Shown in pieces: positions 1-5,821 of a stretch of 7,083 bases of DNA; positions within the stretch are counted from its first letter, which is position 1; the number at the start of each line of letters is the position of its first letter. The DNA comes from Pseudomonadota bacterium (GTDB taxonomy: Bacteria > Bdellovibrionota > JAFGOL01): positions 1 to 7,083 of the forward strand of contig JAPLFT010000061.1 in assembly GCA_026390535.1 (NCBI GenBank), written 5' to 3'. The notes under the pieces are model-generated. The model searched no databases. It was not told the origin of the DNA and saw only the letters and a list, made by a program, of their open reading frames with translations. The position numbers and the translations under genes are program-made.

Positions 1-276
1 GACAACATCTATAAACACGAGCAGCATGTTACCGGCCTTATAAACAATATCGTAGATATATCTATGCAGGAAAAAGACTATGCTACAAATAATCTGTTGC
101 AGTGGTATGTGGCAGAACAGGTAGAAGAAGAGGCCAACGCAAAACTCATACTTGAACAGCTAAAAAGGATCGGTGAATCTAAAGATGGCTTATACATGCT
201 GGACAAGGAAGTCGGCATAAGAATATTTAATGATGCAACAGGCACGATAAATCCAATAGCCGGCGGAGCAGCGTAA
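1..276 (+). CDS. ftnA: Ferritin (non-haem, bacterial FtnA type), C-terminal part, 5' end cut by the window
   Basis: The reading frame is open from base 1 to TAA at 274-276 and gives the last 91 residues of a ferritin. Bacterial ferritins form 24-subunit cytoplasmic shells that oxidise Fe(II) at a diiron centre and store it as mineral. Visible landmarks are KHEQ (fragment residues 5-8), the helix NNLLQWYVAEQVEEE (30-44) and GLYMLDKE (63-70), all typical of FtnA. Aligned by eye with E. coli FtnA, fragment E7, E39, Q40, E42 and E43 fall on E94, E126, Q127, E129 and E130, so the visible metal ligands are intact. About 85-90 N-terminal residues, with the remaining ligands, should lie upstream of the window. 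The tail ends in a Gly/Ala-rich stretch. The flavin reductase gene follows after 20 bp, which suggests an operon. The ATG at 64 is internal, not a start. Confidence 0.93.
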   Translation, partial: DNIYKHEQHVTGLINNIVDISMQEKDYATNNLLQWYVAEQVEEEANAKLILEQLKRIGESKDGLYMLDKEVGIRIFNDATGTINPIAGGAA

Positions 277-296
277 ACTAAAGGAGTTACATAAAG

Positions 297-806
297 ATGA
301 GTAGTACTAGAAAAGCCGTTTGGGATATCAGCTATGGCGTTTATATAATAACGTCCATGGACGGTGAAAAAAAGAACGGACAGATAATAACAACAGCGTT
401 TCAGGTTACATCAGATCCTCCGCGTGTTGCTATATGTGTAAATAAAGAGACCCTTACTCATGAATACATAACAAAGAGCAGGAAGATCGGTATATCTGTC
501 CTTGAGCAGGATGTACCGATGACCTTTATAGGGACGTGGGGATTTAAATCCGGTCGGGATATTGATAAATTCAAGGGAATTAATTACAAGGTCGGCGTTA
601 CCGGTGTACCGCTGGTACTTGATCACACACTCTCTGTAATGGAAGTGGATGTAAAGTTAATACAGGATGTCAGCACACATACCCTGTTTATAGGAGAAGT
701 GGTCAACTCAGAGATAATAAAGGACGGTGTAAAACTCACCTATGAGTATTATCAGAAAGAGATGAAGGGCAAAGCACCAAAGACCGCCCCAACCTATCAC
801 GGTTAG
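297..806 (+). CDS. Flavin reductase-like FMN-binding protein (flavoredoxin / Hrb N-terminal domain type)
   Basis: This 169-residue protein has the length of single-domain flavin reductase-like proteins, split-barrel FMN binders that pass electrons from NAD(P)H or reduced carriers. Supporting segments are NGQIITTAFQVTSDPP (27-42) followed by AICVNKETLTHEYI (45-58), GTWGFKSGRD (79-88), HTLFIGEVVNSE (128-139) and the terminal YYQKEMKGKAPKTAPTY (151-167). The last resembles the linker region where some anaerobes continue into a fused rubredoxin (high-molecular-weight rubredoxin, Hrb). Here the protein stops at TAG 804-806, and a separate rubredoxin starts 26 bp later in another frame. The start ATG at 297 follows AAGGAG (281-286) with 10 nt spacing. 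A role in delivering electrons to the rubredoxin, and on to an oxygen- or NO-reducing flavoprotein, is inferred; no such flavoprotein is in the window. Confidence 0.9.
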   Translation: MSSTRKAVWDISYGVYIITSMDGEKKNGQIITTAFQVTSDPPRVAICVNKETLTHEYITKSRKIGISVLEQDVPMTFIGTWGFKSGRDIDKFKGINYKVGVTGVPLVLDHTLSVMEVDVKLIQDVSTHTLFIGEVVNSEIIKDGVKLTYEYYQKEMKGKAPKTAPTYHG

Positions 807-832
807 ATATAAATAACGGAGGTTATATTAAG

Positions 833-991
833 ATGAAATACGTTTGCGATGTATGCGGATATATATACGATCCTGCAAAGGGTGATCCCGACGCAGGGAT
901 ACCTGCGGGAACTGAGTTTAAGGATATTCCAGACACATGGGTATGTCCCATTTGCGGAGTATCCAAGGATCAATTCTCTCCAGTAGTTTAA
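833..991 (+). CDS. Rubredoxin
   Basis: A 52-residue ORF starts at ATG 833, preceded by GGAGG (818-822, 10 nt spacing), and ends at TAA 989-991. It is a textbook rubredoxin: two Cys-X2-Cys knuckles, VCDVCGYIYDP (C5, C8) and WVCPICG (C38, C41), bind one iron atom. The conserved core between them reads KGDPDAGIPAGTEFKDIPDTW. Rubredoxins are small cytoplasmic one-electron carriers, in anaerobes often feeding rubrerythrin, superoxide reductase or FprA-type oxygen reductases. Its position just after a flavin reductase and a ferritin supports an iron/oxygen-stress role, with the flavin reductase as probable electron donor (inferred). Length and motif spacing are normal. Confidence 0.97.
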   Translation: MKYVCDVCGYIYDPAKGDPDAGIPAGTEFKDIPDTWVCPICGVSKDQFSPVV

Positions 992-1041
992 GCATCTTTG
1001 CGCTTCCTGGCAGTAAGGTCCGTAAAATAAAGAATGAAAAC

Positions 1042-1845
1042 ATGAATAACCAAATAAACAAAAAAATACTGGATTTAATCTATACAAAATATAACCGCAG
1101 GGAACTTGTGGACCCGGACCCGCTTATATTTTTATATAATTATAAGAATCCTGAGGACAGGGAGCTTGTTGGACTTATTGCATCATCTCTTGCCTATGGA
1201 AGAGTGGCACAAATATTAAAGAGCGTTAATATTATATTAAAGTTTTTAGGCCCAAGTCCTCATCAATTCCTTATAGACACCTCTAAAAAAGACATCTCTC
1301 TCGGATTAAAGGGATTCAAACACCGTTTTACCACCGACGAAGAAATGTCGGGGTTTTTAACAGGTATAAAAGAAATTATCTCTGAATATAAAACTCTTCA
1401 AAATCTTTTTTATGAATCCAGCCGTCCCCAGGATGAAAATATCTTATCTGCTTTAAGTAAGTTCGTTCAAAAAATAAAATCCGCGGGTAAAATTAAAAAA
1501 AGTTCTCTACTTTCTGATCCGGAAATGGGCAGTGCATGTAAACGGCTTAATCTGTATTTAAGATGGATGGTACGATATGACGTTGTAGATCCGGGTGGAT
1601 GGAATAAGATATCCACAGAAAAACTCATCGTCCCGCTGGATACACATATGTATTATTTTGGAAAATGTTATGGTATGACAAAAAGAAACAACGCCGATAT
1701 GAAAACAGCAGTTGAGATCACAAACGGATTTAAAAAATTTGAACCCACAGATCCTACCAAATATGATTTTGCTATAACCCGTTTTGGTATAAGAAGTGAT
1801 ATGTGTTGGGATAATCTTGAACAACACCTGAGAGGACAAATCTAA
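1042..1845 (+). CDS. TIGR02757 / DUF2400 family protein of unknown function
   Basis: This 267-residue protein matches the DUF2400 (TIGR02757) family from memory of its motifs: DPDPLIFLYNYKNPEDRELVGLIASSLAYGR in the N-terminal third (24-54), ACKRLNLYLRWMVRYDVVDPGGW near 165-187, VPLDTHMY (197-203) and EPTDPTKYDFAITRFGIR (234-251). The biochemical function is not established as far as I know. The segment from the RWMVR motif to LDTH and the final DFAITRFGI resembles the layout of helix-hairpin-helix DNA glycosylases, where an LDTH-like Asp is catalytic, so a DNA-repair-like fold is possible (inference). The frame is open upstream to an ATG at 937, but that stretch lies on the rubredoxin gene in another frame, so ATG 1042 is chosen. 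The ribosome-binding site is weak (AAAGAA-like). The gene starts 50 bp after rubredoxin and may be read through from it. Confidence 0.85.
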   Translation: MNNQINKKILDLIYTKYNRRELVDPDPLIFLYNYKNPEDRELVGLIASSLAYGRVAQILKSVNIILKFLGPSPHQFLIDTSKKDISLGLKGFKHRFTTDEEMSGFLTGIKEIISEYKTLQNLFYESSRPQDENILSALSKFVQKIKSAGKIKKSSLLSDPEMGSACKRLNLYLRWMVRYDVVDPGGWNKISTEKLIVPLDTHMYYFGKCYGMTKRNNADMKTAVEITNGFKKFEPTDPTKYDFAITRFGIRSDMCWDNLEQHLRGQI

Positions 1846-1962
1846 CTTAAAATTTACACGGTTCGTCAAGTATTCTTTTATAGGGCAATGCGCCATATTT
1901 TAAGCTTTTAAGTACTATCCTACCCCTTTTCTATGGTAAGGTTTTCTGTATGGGCAATAATA

Positions 1963-1978
1963 TTGACAGTATCATTGC
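1963..1978 (+). promoter_or_regulatory. Possible promoter element for the carboxylase operon
   Basis: TTGACA at 1963-1968 is a perfect sigma-70 -35 hexamer, but no good -10 box lies 16-18 bp downstream. Read instead as a sigma-54 site, TTGACAGT-ATCA-TTGC has the right spacing and a perfect -12 TTGC, but has GA where the nearly invariant GG is expected at -24. Either reading is weak, and the implied transcription start would leave a very short leader. Confidence 0.2.
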
Positions 1979-1997
1979 CGTTTAGTGCCCCGGAAAA

Positions 1998-2004
1998 TAG
2001 GAGG
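1998..2004 (+). promoter_or_regulatory. Shine-Dalgarno site that fixes the carboxyltransferase start
   Basis: TAGGAGG lies 6 nt before ATG 2011. It supports a start there rather than at an in-frame ATG at 1933, which would add 26 hydrophobic residues looking like a false signal peptide. Confidence 0.85.
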
Positions 2005-2010
2005 CAACTG

Positions 2011-3531
2011 ATGAATAGTGACATAATAAAGGCTAAAAACCCTGTTGATAAGAAAGCTGTAGAAAAGATACATAAATCCGGCAGACTCACGGCCAGAGAG
2101 CGTATAGAGACTCTGCTGGATAACGGTTCTTTTACAGAGATCAATTCCTGGGCCACAACAAGGTTTACGGACTTTGGTCTGGATAAAAAACAGGCCTATG
2201 GTGACGGTGTAATTACCGGCTATGGCACTGTAAATGGACGCCTCATATACATCTATGCTCAGGATTTTGCCGTTATGGGAGGAAGCCTTGGAGAAATGCA
2301 TGCGCAAAAAATCGCGCGTCTTCAGGACCTTGCCATTCAGAACGGAGCCCCTTTTATAGGACTTAATGATTCCGGCGGAGCAAGGATACAGGAAGGCGTT
2401 GCGTCCCTTGCGGGGTATGGTTCCATCTTTTACAGGAACACATTAGCAAGCGGTGTTATACCCCAGATATCGATAATTTTTGGTCCCTGCGCAGGTGGAG
2501 CGGTTTATTCTCCGGCAATAACAGATTTTACGATCATGACCCAGAGCGCCCATATGTTCGTTACCGGGCCTAATGTCGTCAAAGAGGTCACTAACGAGGA
2601 TCTAACCTTTGATGAACTGGGTGGATACATAGTCCATTCCACAAAGAGCGGTGTTGCGCACCTTGTAGCAAAAGATGAATACGATTGTTTTGCAAAAATA
2701 AAAGAATTACTGTCGTACTTACCCCAGAACAATATAGAGGAACCTCCATTCATAGAAAATCTGGATCCAGTAAATCGTGAATGTAAAGAACTGGACAGCA
2801 TAATACCACCTACCAGTAACCAGCCTTATGCGATGACTAGCATAATAAAAAGCGTTTTGGATAATGGGATATTTTTTGAGATACAGGAAACATACGCAAG
2901 GAATATAATAATCGGCTTTGGTCGCCTTGGCGGACATACGGTCGGAATGGTCGCTAACAATCCGGAACATCTTGCGGGCGTTCTTGATATAAACGCGTCA
3001 ACAAAAGCGGCAAGATTTATTAGATTCTGCGATTCTTTCAATATTCCTATTATTACTCTGGTCGATGTTCCAGGATTTTTACCGGGATTGGAACAGGAAA
3101 CAAACGGTATAATCCGTCATGGGGCAAAACTGCTATTTGCTTACAGCGAGGCTACAGTTCCAAAACTTGCGATCATAACAAGAAAAGCCTACGGTGGCGC
3201 CTATATAGTAATGAGCAGTAAACATGTCGGCAGCGATATGAATCTTGCATGGCCTACGGCGGAACTTGCCGTCATGGGAGCGGAAGGTGCATGTAATATA
3301 ATATTCAAAAAAGAGATATCGGAATCGGAGAATAAGAAAGAGACAGTTAAAAAATTAGTGGATGATTACAACCAGAAATTCCTGAATCCATACATTGCAG
3401 CAAAGCTGGCTTATATAGATGATGTTATAGAACCAAATGAAACAAGGACGATGCTATACAGGGGGCTGATGGCAAACTATCAGAAACGCCAGACACGTCC
3501 CGCAAAGAAACACGGGAATATTCCACTATAG
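2011..3531 (+). CDS. pccB: Acyl-CoA carboxylase carboxyltransferase subunit (propionyl-CoA carboxylase beta / methylmalonyl-CoA carboxyltransferase family)
   Basis: This 506-residue protein is of normal family length and has both crotonase-like halves. It transfers the carboxyl group from carboxybiotin to an acyl-CoA, probably propionyl-CoA to give methylmalonyl-CoA. The N-terminal half shows GGSLGEMHAQKI (90-101), NDSGGARIQEGV (119-130) and GPCAGGAVYSPA (158-169). The C-terminal half shows VDVPGFLPGLEQE (351-363), RKAYGGAYIVMSSKH (391-405) and AWPTAELAVMGAEGA (413-427). The glycine-rich CAGGA and YGGA segments form the oxyanion holes that hold CoA and biotin carbonyls. Residue 399, in AYIVM, is Ile, whereas strict propionyl-CoA enzymes usually have Asp, so the acyl substrate is uncertain. 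The biotin carboxylase and carrier genes follow. The decarboxylase membrane subunits of sodium-pumping relatives are not in this window, which favours a soluble carboxylase. The gene symbol is a family-level label. Confidence 0.92.
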   Translation: MNSDIIKAKNPVDKKAVEKIHKSGRLTARERIETLLDNGSFTEINSWATTRFTDFGLDKKQAYGDGVITGYGTVNGRLIYIYAQDFAVMGGSLGEMHAQKIARLQDLAIQNGAPFIGLNDSGGARIQEGVASLAGYGSIFYRNTLASGVIPQISIIFGPCAGGAVYSPAITDFTIMTQSAHMFVTGPNVVKEVTNEDLTFDELGGYIVHSTKSGVAHLVAKDEYDCFAKIKELLSYLPQNNIEEPPFIENLDPVNRECKELDSIIPPTSNQPYAMTSIIKSVLDNGIFFEIQETYARNIIIGFGRLGGHTVGMVANNPEHLAGVLDINASTKAARFIRFCDSFNIPIITLVDVPGFLPGLEQETNGIIRHGAKLLFAYSEATVPKLAIITRKAYGGAYIVMSSKHVGSDMNLAWPTAELAVMGAEGACNIIFKKEISESENKKETVKKLVDDYNQKFLNPYIAAKLAYIDDVIEPNETRTMLYRGLMANYQKRQTRPAKKHGNIPL

Positions 3532-3580
3532 ACTGGAATTATCCCCCTTAAAGACGGGAACGTAATAAAAAGAGGTAGTA

Positions 3581-5098
3581 ATGTTCAAAAAGATATTAAT
3601 AGCAAACAGGGGAGAGATAGCTTTAAGGATAATACGGGCCTGTGGAGAGATGGGCATAAAGACGGTTATCCCCTATTCCAACTCCGACAGACTCTCTATA
3701 CCAGTTGCATGTGCAGAGGAATCATATCCTCTTGAAGGCGATGAAGCTAAAGATACGTATCTTGATATAGATAAACTGATAAAGATAGCCAAGGATTCAG
3801 GTGCTGAAGCAATACATCCTGGTTATGGTTTTTTATCAGAAAATTATCTGCTGGCAAAGGCATGTAAGGATAACAAGATAGTTTTTATAGGTCCGCCTAC
3901 AGACGTAATAGCAAAGATGGGCGATAAAATAAGTGCAAAATTAATAGCAAAAAAAGCGGGGATCCCCGTAGTAAAAGGAATAAACAGACCCATTCGATCT
4001 CTAAGCCGTGCAAAGAGGATTGCGAGGATAATAGGATACCCGGTCATAATAAAAGCAGTCAACGGCGGCGGCGGAAAGGGAATGAGGGTCGTCACAGAAG
4101 AATCATCGTTGCAGATGGCTCTAAAGTCGGCTTCGCGTGAGGCAAGCGCATCATTCAACAGCGATCAGGTATATATAGAAAAATTCATAGACAATCCCAG
4201 ACACATAGAGGTACAGATACTGGCGGATAATTATGGAAAAATAATTCATCTATACGAGAGAGACTGCACCATACAGCGTCGTCATCAAAAACTTCTGGAG
4301 GAGTCCCCTAGTCCGGTGCTTAGGCCAAAACAACGTGAACAGATAGGCAACCTTGCCATAAAGGTTTGTAAGGCCATGAAATACAGGAGTGCAGGTACCG
4401 TGGAATTCCTGATGGATGGACAGGGTCGCTTTTATTTTATGGAGATAAACGCCAGGATACAGGTGGAACATCCGGTATCAGAGATGGTTACCGGCGTAGA
4501 TATAATAAAAGAGCAGATACGGATAGCGGCCAGTGAAAAGCTCTCTTATAAACAGAGCGATATTATAGTTAAGGGGCATTCCATAGAATGCAGAATAAAC
4601 GCAGAAGATTCAGAGATGGATTTTCTGCCCTCTACAGGTGTAGTAACTGACCTTATACTGCCTGGCGGACATGGAGTAAGAGTAGATACTGCATTAAAAG
4701 CAGGTCAGGAGATAACACCGTATTACGATTCCATGCTTGCAAAGATAATAGTCCATGCAAGGACCAGAGAGGAAGCTATCCAGAAGATGTCGGTCGCTCT
4801 TGCGGAGATGAAGGTTTCGGGAGTAAAGACGACCATCAGTTTTTTCAGAAAACTCATTATGGATCCTGAATTCCTCAAATCAAAACATACTACAAAGTTT
4901 TTGGAAACATTCTCTACAGACGACAATAAGGAAGGGGTTCATTTTGATGCTGCTGCTATAGTTGCGGCCCTATATTATAAAAAGAACAGATCACTCAAGG
5001 GGTATTCTCTTAATCAAAAAAAATCCCATAAGGCCGATAGTAATAAATGGGGACTCGCCGGAAGATCTGAGGCCATGAGAATAAGAAGGGGGTGGTAG
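3581..5098 (+). CDS. accC: Biotin carboxylase subunit of acyl-CoA carboxylase
   Basis: A 505-residue ATP-grasp enzyme that carboxylates biotin on the carrier protein using ATP and bicarbonate. It begins with the typical FKKILIANRGEIALRII (2-18), then HPGYGFLSEN (79-88), the ATP-binding glycine loop GGGGKGMR (162-169), RRHQKLLEESPSP (233-245) and MEINARIQVEHPVSEMVTG (287-305). Residues K116, K158, K237, E275, E288, N290, R292, E296 and R338 match the E. coli AccC active site allowing a one-residue shift in the middle. It is about 55 residues longer than AccC. The tail (about 451-505), ending WGLAGRSEAMR, is like the C-terminal extension of biotin carboxylase subunits from propionyl-CoA or pyruvate carboxylases rather than fatty-acid-synthesis AccC. 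The start ATG 3581 has AGAGGT at 3571-3576. The gap to the upstream gene is 49 bp; the carrier gene starts 5 bp downstream. Confidence 0.95.
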   Translation: MFKKILIANRGEIALRIIRACGEMGIKTVIPYSNSDRLSIPVACAEESYPLEGDEAKDTYLDIDKLIKIAKDSGAEAIHPGYGFLSENYLLAKACKDNKIVFIGPPTDVIAKMGDKISAKLIAKKAGIPVVKGINRPIRSLSRAKRIARIIGYPVIIKAVNGGGGKGMRVVTEESSLQMALKSASREASASFNSDQVYIEKFIDNPRHIEVQILADNYGKIIHLYERDCTIQRRHQKLLEESPSPVLRPKQREQIGNLAIKVCKAMKYRSAGTVEFLMDGQGRFYFMEINARIQVEHPVSEMVTGVDIIKEQIRIAASEKLSYKQSDIIVKGHSIECRINAEDSEMDFLPSTGVVTDLILPGGHGVRVDTALKAGQEITPYYDSMLAKIIVHARTREEAIQKMSVALAEMKVSGVKTTISFFRKLIMDPEFLKSKHTTKFLETFSTDDNKEGVHFDAAAIVAALYYKKNRSLKGYSLNQKKSHKADSNKWGLAGRSEAMRIRRGW

Positions 5099-5103
5099 AG
5101 ATA

Positions 5104-5616
5104 ATGGAAAAATATGCAGTAAAAGTTAATAACAAAAAATATACTGTGGAATTTGACGACAGCATCGATATTGATAATCTTAAAGAAGTAACACTCAACG
5201 GCAAAAAGCTCAGTATAGATATAAATATGGACACTCTCTGTTCAATTGTGGTGGATAACAATTCACACAAGATAAACGGCTTATATGATTTTGACGGTGA
5301 ACTTGTAAAGCTTTTGATCGGAAAGGATTATCACAATGTTGAAGTAGAAGAGATAAAACCCATAAAGATAAAAGAAAACACCAACGGCTCTAAAAAGAAA
5401 AAAGAAGAACACATAATGGCACCCATGCCCGGTAAGATAACCTCAATAGACGTAAGCGTGGGTGAAACAGTTCAGGAAGGCCAGAATCTTATGGCGCTTG
5501 AGGCTATGAAGATGGAGAACAGGATAAAGGCTCCAAAATCCGGAAAGATGAAAGACATCCGCCCGAATGTAGGTGATACCTGTAACAGCGGTGACCTGCT
5601 CATGGTAATTGAATAA
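5104..5616 (+). CDS. Biotin carboxyl carrier protein of the acyl-CoA carboxylase
   Basis: This 170-residue protein carries biotin between the two enzymes encoded just upstream. The C-terminal biotinyl domain (about 104-170) has MAPMPGKI (105-112), the biotinylation motif LEAMKMEN with the target K136, and the closing GDLLMVIE. The N-terminal part (1-85) is a beta-rich region like that in carrier subunits of propionyl-CoA-type carboxylases, possibly a docking domain. A charged linker with a run of four lysines (about 88-102) joins the two. ATG 5104 is preferred: AAGGGGGTG (5086-5094) sits 9 nt upstream. An in-frame GTG at 5092 overlaps the end of the previous gene and would be too close to that site. 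The tight spacing indicates translational coupling with the biotin carboxylase. A biotin ligase is needed in trans and is not seen here. Confidence 0.94.
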   Translation: MEKYAVKVNNKKYTVEFDDSIDIDNLKEVTLNGKKLSIDINMDTLCSIVVDNNSHKINGLYDFDGELVKLLIGKDYHNVEVEEIKPIKIKENTNGSKKKKEEHIMAPMPGKITSIDVSVGETVQEGQNLMALEAMKMENRIKAPKSGKMKDIRPNVGDTCNSGDLLMVIE

Positions 5617-5674
5617 TCTTTGATCCTATAAAGTATCAATAGCATAAAAAGTTAAAACAAACACTCTGCGACAC

Positions 5675-5715
5675 GGCGTTCTAAAAAACATGTTGCTACA
5701 CGTTTTTTAGCCGCC
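5675..5715. repeat. Inner hairpin A of the palindromic element
   Basis: CTAAAAAACATG (5681-5692) faces CACGTTTTTTAG (5699-5710) with a single A-C opposition (5690/5701) and a six-base loop, TTGCTA. Beyond a small internal loop, GGCG (5675-5678) pairs with CGCC (5712-5715). The single opposition becomes a G-U pair in a minus-strand transcript. Confidence 0.7.
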
Positions 5716-5723
5716 TCTAACTC

Positions 5724-5753
5724 GGTCTGCAAAGCTTATCGCTTTGCTAGACC
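5724..5753. repeat. Inner hairpin B of the palindromic element
   Basis: GGTCT (5724-5728) pairs with AGACC (5749-5753), and GCAAAGC (5729-5735) with GCTTTGC (5741-5747). One base (T5748) is bulged and the loop is TTATC. All twelve pairs are Watson-Crick. Confidence 0.72.
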
Positions 5754-5821
5754 TCCGTTGTTTGGTCTAGAGTATTTGTTTTAATTTTTTATGTTACTGA
5801 TATTTAAAGAAAAGATTGAAA

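Larger units (their letters stand above)
1846..2010. other. 165-bp intergenic region ahead of the carboxylase operon
   Basis: No gene is seen. The region contains an 8-bp exact inverted repeat, CTTAAAAT (1846-1853) and ATTTTAAG (1897-1904), separated by 43 bp. That is too A+T-rich and too widely spaced to be a convincing terminator. Near the right end a promoter-like TTGACA (1963-1968) is seen, and the carboxylase ribosome-binding site closes the region. A change of transcription unit here is plausible but not proved. Confidence 0.5.
5631..5805. repeat. Long imperfect palindrome with two nested hairpins (MITE-like or structured RNA)
   Basis: The left arm 5631-5667 pairs with the right arm 5769-5805 over 37 positions without gaps (each pair sums to 11436). 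I count 32 Watson-Crick pairs, three G-T pairs (5633/5803, 5642/5794, 5651/5785) and two A-C oppositions (5639/5797, 5662/5774). All five differences are transitions, so an RNA from either strand would still fold well. The 101-bp interior holds two further hairpins, 5675-5715 and 5724-5753, giving a three-way-junction shape. There is no ORF inside. Candidates are a miniature inverted-repeat element, a bidirectional terminator for the convergent genes, or a structured RNA. The sequence alone does not decide between them. Confidence 0.75.
5617..5821. other. 205-bp gap between convergent genes, almost filled by a palindromic element
   Basis: The carrier-protein gene ends at 5616 and the response-regulator gene, on the opposite strand, ends at 5822. 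The space is non-coding on both strands and is nearly all taken up by the long imperfect palindrome described separately, leaving about 15 bp free on each side. No simple stem followed by a U-run, the usual intrinsic terminator, is seen apart from structures inside the palindrome. Confidence 0.7.

Noticed and set aside
804..835. Broken fusion of flavin reductase and rubredoxin by a frameshift
   Set aside because: Each gene has its own ribosome-binding site and a natural start or stop, so they look like two intact genes rather than a damaged fusion.
937..1041. A 35-residue N-terminal extension of the DUF2400 protein
   Set aside because: It overlaps the rubredoxin gene in another frame and has no family resemblance; ATG 1042 gives the expected beginning.
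1846..1904. CTTAAAAT/ATTTTAAG inverted repeat as a terminator for the DUF2400 gene
   Set aside because: The stem is only A-T rich, the spacer is 43 bp and no T-run follows; it is likely chance.
1933..2010. A 26-residue hydrophobic N-terminal extension of the carboxyltransferase, resembling a signal peptide
   Set aside because: TAGGAGG at 1998-2004 sits 6 nt before ATG 2011, the family starts there and the enzyme is cytoplasmic; no ribosome-binding site was found for 1933.
5092..5103. GTG start for the carrier protein at 5092
   Set aside because: It overlaps the end of the biotin carboxylase gene and lies inside the likely Shine-Dalgarno sequence; ATG 5104 has good spacing.
5631..5805. tRNA gene or CRISPR repeat in the palindromic region
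   Set aside because: The stems do not match tRNA arm lengths, no T-loop or CCA context is seen, and there is no regularly repeated unit with spacers.
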